Assembly: GCA_016180375.1 (NCBI GenBank)
Contig: JACPBJ010000032.1
Span: forward strand, 1-7,561
Source: Nitrososphaerota archaeon
GTDB lineage: Archaea > Thermoproteota > Nitrososphaeria > Nitrososphaerales > UBA57
Reading direction: 5' to 3'
Length of the DNA stretch: 7,561 nt
Below are positions 5,958 to 7,561 of this stretch, in pieces. Positions within the stretch are counted from its first letter, which is position 1. Each line of letters begins with the position of its first letter. A program made the translations under genes and the position numbers. The notes under the pieces are model-generated. The model was not told the origin of the DNA. It did not search any database and saw only the letters and a list, made by a program, of their open reading frames with translations.

Positions 5958-5973
5958 GATAGGGGCCCCTATC
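5958..5973. promoter_or_regulatory. Perfect 16-base palindrome, probable operator
   Basis: GATAGGGGCCCCTATC is its own reverse complement and stops being symmetrical one base outside. It lies in the only sizeable non-coding gap, just upstream of a -35-like element. With no loop and no T-run after it, a dimeric repressor site is more likely than a terminator. Confidence 0.55.
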
Positions 5974-5975
5974 GT

Positions 5976-6004
5976 TTGACTAGGCCCTAGAGGGGGTATA
6001 TAAA
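5976..6004 (+). promoter_or_regulatory. Promoter for the packaging genes, with overlapping operator
   Basis: TTGACT (5976-5981) and TATAAA (5999-6004) are separated by 17 bases, the ideal bacterial sigma-70 spacing. The same bases contain GGGGGTATATAAA, which also fits an archaeal BRE plus TATA box. A short inverted repeat CTAGG-C-CCTAG (5980-5990) lies in the spacer, where a bound repressor would block transcription. With the bacterial reading, transcription would begin near 6010-6012, only a few bases before ATG 6017. Confidence 0.5.
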
Positions 6005-6016
6005 GTGTTAATAAAG

Positions 6017-6301
6017 ATGAATCAAAATATTAATAATAACAACGATATTAGCGACTTGATTGAGCTTGCAAAACGTATTTCAAAACAAATGAGAAACATT
6101 GAATGGGAACTTGAGAATTTAGATTTAGACCAGAAGGAGAAAATTTCACTTCGAGGGGTCTATGCGGTTCTGGCTGGAACGCTTCAGAGAGTATTGCAAG
6201 CATTAGAACCTTCGAAGAATGAGCACTTTAACAAAAACTGGGGAGAGATGACGCCGACTGACTACTCTGAAAGGTCTGACGGCTCTAAAAAGGACACTTA
6301 A
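6017..6301 (+). CDS. Small helical protein upstream of the terminase, possible small terminase subunit
   Basis: The product has 94 residues from ATG 6017; GTG 6005 would add four residues. The GTG has a possible binding site (GAGGGGG at 5990-5996), but those bases lie within the promoter and may not be in the message, so I prefer the ATG. After an Asn-rich start (NQNINNNNDIS) the protein is helical and charged (LIELAKRISKQMRNIEWELENLDLDQKEK, then GVYAVLAGTLQRVLQALE), with a polar tail ending GSKKDT. The position directly before the large terminase, first after the promoter, is where the small terminase subunit often sits. Length and helical content allow that, but no DNA-binding motif is recognised, so the role is an inference from place. 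Confidence 0.65.
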   Translation: MNQNINNNNDISDLIELAKRISKQMRNIEWELENLDLDQKEKISLRGVYAVLAGTLQRVLQALEPSKNEHFNKNWGEMTPTDYSERSDGSKKDT

Positions 6302-7561
6302 GGAATACAAGTACACTCACGGCTCAGAGCTGAATGATGAACAGTTTCAGTCAATCATTCAACGAGTCCTGACGGAGCCGGAGTTTGCTTTAGCGGTCAG
6401 AAAGTACCCGAGCCTCTTTATCCGATTAATGAAGGAGCCCATAATACTGCAGAAATTACAAGAGAACGCTCCACTGTTTGCAAGGTTCATCCTCGGCTTC
6501 AGCCCTACAGAGTATCAAGAAAGGATACTGAACGATAACAAACGCTGGGTAGCCGTAAGGATTGCAAGGCAGGGAGGGAAGACGGTCGGAGTATTGGGAG
6601 TTAGGGCAATTCACTTTCTATCTATGCATCCTCGCATTACGGTTCTGATTGTCGCCCCATCGTTCAGGCAGGCGATGATCGTTCGAAACAAAATGGAGCC
6701 CCTCTTTATGGCGATTCCGAAGCCAGTTAGGAAGCTGATTTTTAAGAAGATACAGCAGACGCAGGTCTTCACAAATCACGGCTCAGATATGTATTACCTT
6801 CCCAATAGTCCTGATTTGATCAGAGGTTATACAGCTTGGGCGATCTTTGTCGATGAAGTTGCCATGTTTCGGGATGCCGATTATCTTTTTGAGAATGTCC
6901 TGATGCCCATGACAAATACTACAAGGCAGAAGGGTTTTGGATTCATCTACGGAATGTCTACGCCAAAGGGAAAGAAGAGCTACTTCTATGAAATTTGCAG
7001 GGGACGCAAATCAAGGAATTGGTCGCAGCATCACTATACATGGCGTGATGTGCTAAAGGCTGGCCTTGTCGATCAACAGACGATCGACCAATATCGGGAA
7101 GATTACGATCCTCACCGCTTTACCATGGAATATGAAGCTGAGTTTGTGGAGGATATCGATAGTTGGCTGCCCTATGACCTGATAATCTCTTGTATCGAAG
7201 GCAGTGAGAAACGGAAATGGGATTATTTGAGCTTCGAGGAGGAGCAGTCTGGGGAATTCTTCGGCGGTGTGGATCTAGGGAAACATCAAGACCATTCCGT
7301 CATACTCGTGTTCAGGAGAGAAGGAGAGGTATTCAACCTCATTCATAAGAAGAAATTCCCCTTGGATACATCATATGCGTCGGTTATCGGCTATATGAAA
7401 GTCCTCAATGAGAGATGGAATAGTTTCTCAAAATGGTTTGTTGACGCTACGGGTGTCGGCGATTACGTCGTTGAGGAGATCAATAACCTCGGCTTGAACG
7501 TTGAGGGGATTACTTTCACACTGCCAAGGAAGGAAGAGCTGGCAATGAACATGAAGGAACT
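6258..7561 (+). CDS. terL: Terminase large subunit (packaging ATPase-nuclease), 3' end outside window
   Basis: The frame is open from 6252 to the right edge. ATPase domain: Walker A RIARQGGKT at 6558-6584, an adenine-side YQERIL just before it, Walker B AIFVDEVAM at 6840-6866 with the DE pair, and the coupling motif GMSTPKG near 6954-6974. Nuclease domain (RNase H fold): GVDLGKHQDHS with Asp at 7272, and VDATGVGD with Asp at 7443 and 7461. The C-terminus is cut off. The protein moves DNA into the procapsid and cuts the concatemer. The first in-frame ATG is 6429, yet upstream codons (NDEQFQSIIQRVLTEPEF and onward) look clearly protein-like, so the real start is earlier; only CTG codons (6258, 6267, 6276, 6330) are available. 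I give 6258 as a tentative start. It overlaps the end of the preceding gene. Confidence 0.92.
   Translation, partial: MTTLKGLTALKRTLKEYKYTHGSELNDEQFQSIIQRVLTEPEFALAVRKYPSLFIRLMKEPIILQKLQENAPLFARFILGFSPTEYQERILNDNKRWVAVRIARQGGKTVGVLGVRAIHFLSMHPRITVLIVAPSFRQAMIVRNKMEPLFMAIPKPVRKLIFKKIQQTQVFTNHGSDMYYLPNSPDLIRGYTAWAIFVDEVAMFRDADYLFENVLMPMTNTTRQKGFGFIYGMSTPKGKKSYFYEICRGRKSRNWSQHHYTWRDVLKAGLVDQQTIDQYREDYDPHRFTMEYEAEFVEDIDSWLPYDLIISCIEGSEKRKWDYLSFEEEQSGEFFGGVDLGKHQDHSVILVFRREGEVFNLIHKKKFPLDTSYASVIGYMKVLNERWNSFSKWFVDATGVGDYVVEEINNLGLNVEGITFTLPRKEELAMNMKE

Noticed and set aside
5958..5990. Palindromes as a rho-independent terminator
   Set aside because: The 16-base palindrome has no loop and is not followed by a T-run, and promoter elements follow at once, so an operator fits better.

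Overview
The window looks like part of the genome of a tailed double-stranded DNA virus or provirus (Caudoviricetes type). All recognisable genes lie on the plus strand and are tightly packed, with stop/start overlaps or gaps of a few bases. The host is probably an archaeon or a thermophilic prokaryote. That guess rests on frequent AGA/AGG arginine and ATA isoleucine codons, Shine-Dalgarno signals that include GTGATC-like forms, a virus-borne Cas4-like nuclease and an archaeal-style primase module. The host domain is not proven: the one clear promoter can be read either as a bacterial -35/-10 pair or as an archaeal TATA box.

Layout. (1) Positions 1-668 hold the 3' end of a glycine-rich, tail-associated or surface protein. 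(2) Positions 674-1287 hold two small genes: a four-cysteine protein and a two-helix membrane protein. (3) Positions 1281-5014 form a DNA-processing and replication block: a Cas4-like PD-(D/E)XK nuclease, a 45-residue CxxC mini-protein, a DEDD-type 3'-5' exonuclease, a primase-polymerase with a PriCT-type C-terminal domain, and a P-loop ATPase that is probably the replicative helicase. (4) Positions 5099-5935 hold three small proteins: a beta-rich unknown, a small membrane protein and a putative zinc-ribbon protein. (5) Positions 5936-6004 are the only clear regulatory region, with two palindromes interleaved with promoter elements. (6) From 6017 there is a small helical protein and then the large terminase subunit, which runs off the right edge.

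The genes fit a standard viral programme: primase and helicase copy the genome, the two nucleases process ends or recombination intermediates, and the terminase packages DNA. The main surprises are as follows. The Cas4-like nuclease and the terminase are clearly coding, yet neither has an in-frame ATG, GTG or TTG at its natural N-terminus. Six copies of a GTTAGC-NNN unit, three in each orientation, lie at the end of the helicase gene and look like iterons or a long inverted repeat. The promoter in front of the packaging genes is dressed with perfect palindromes.
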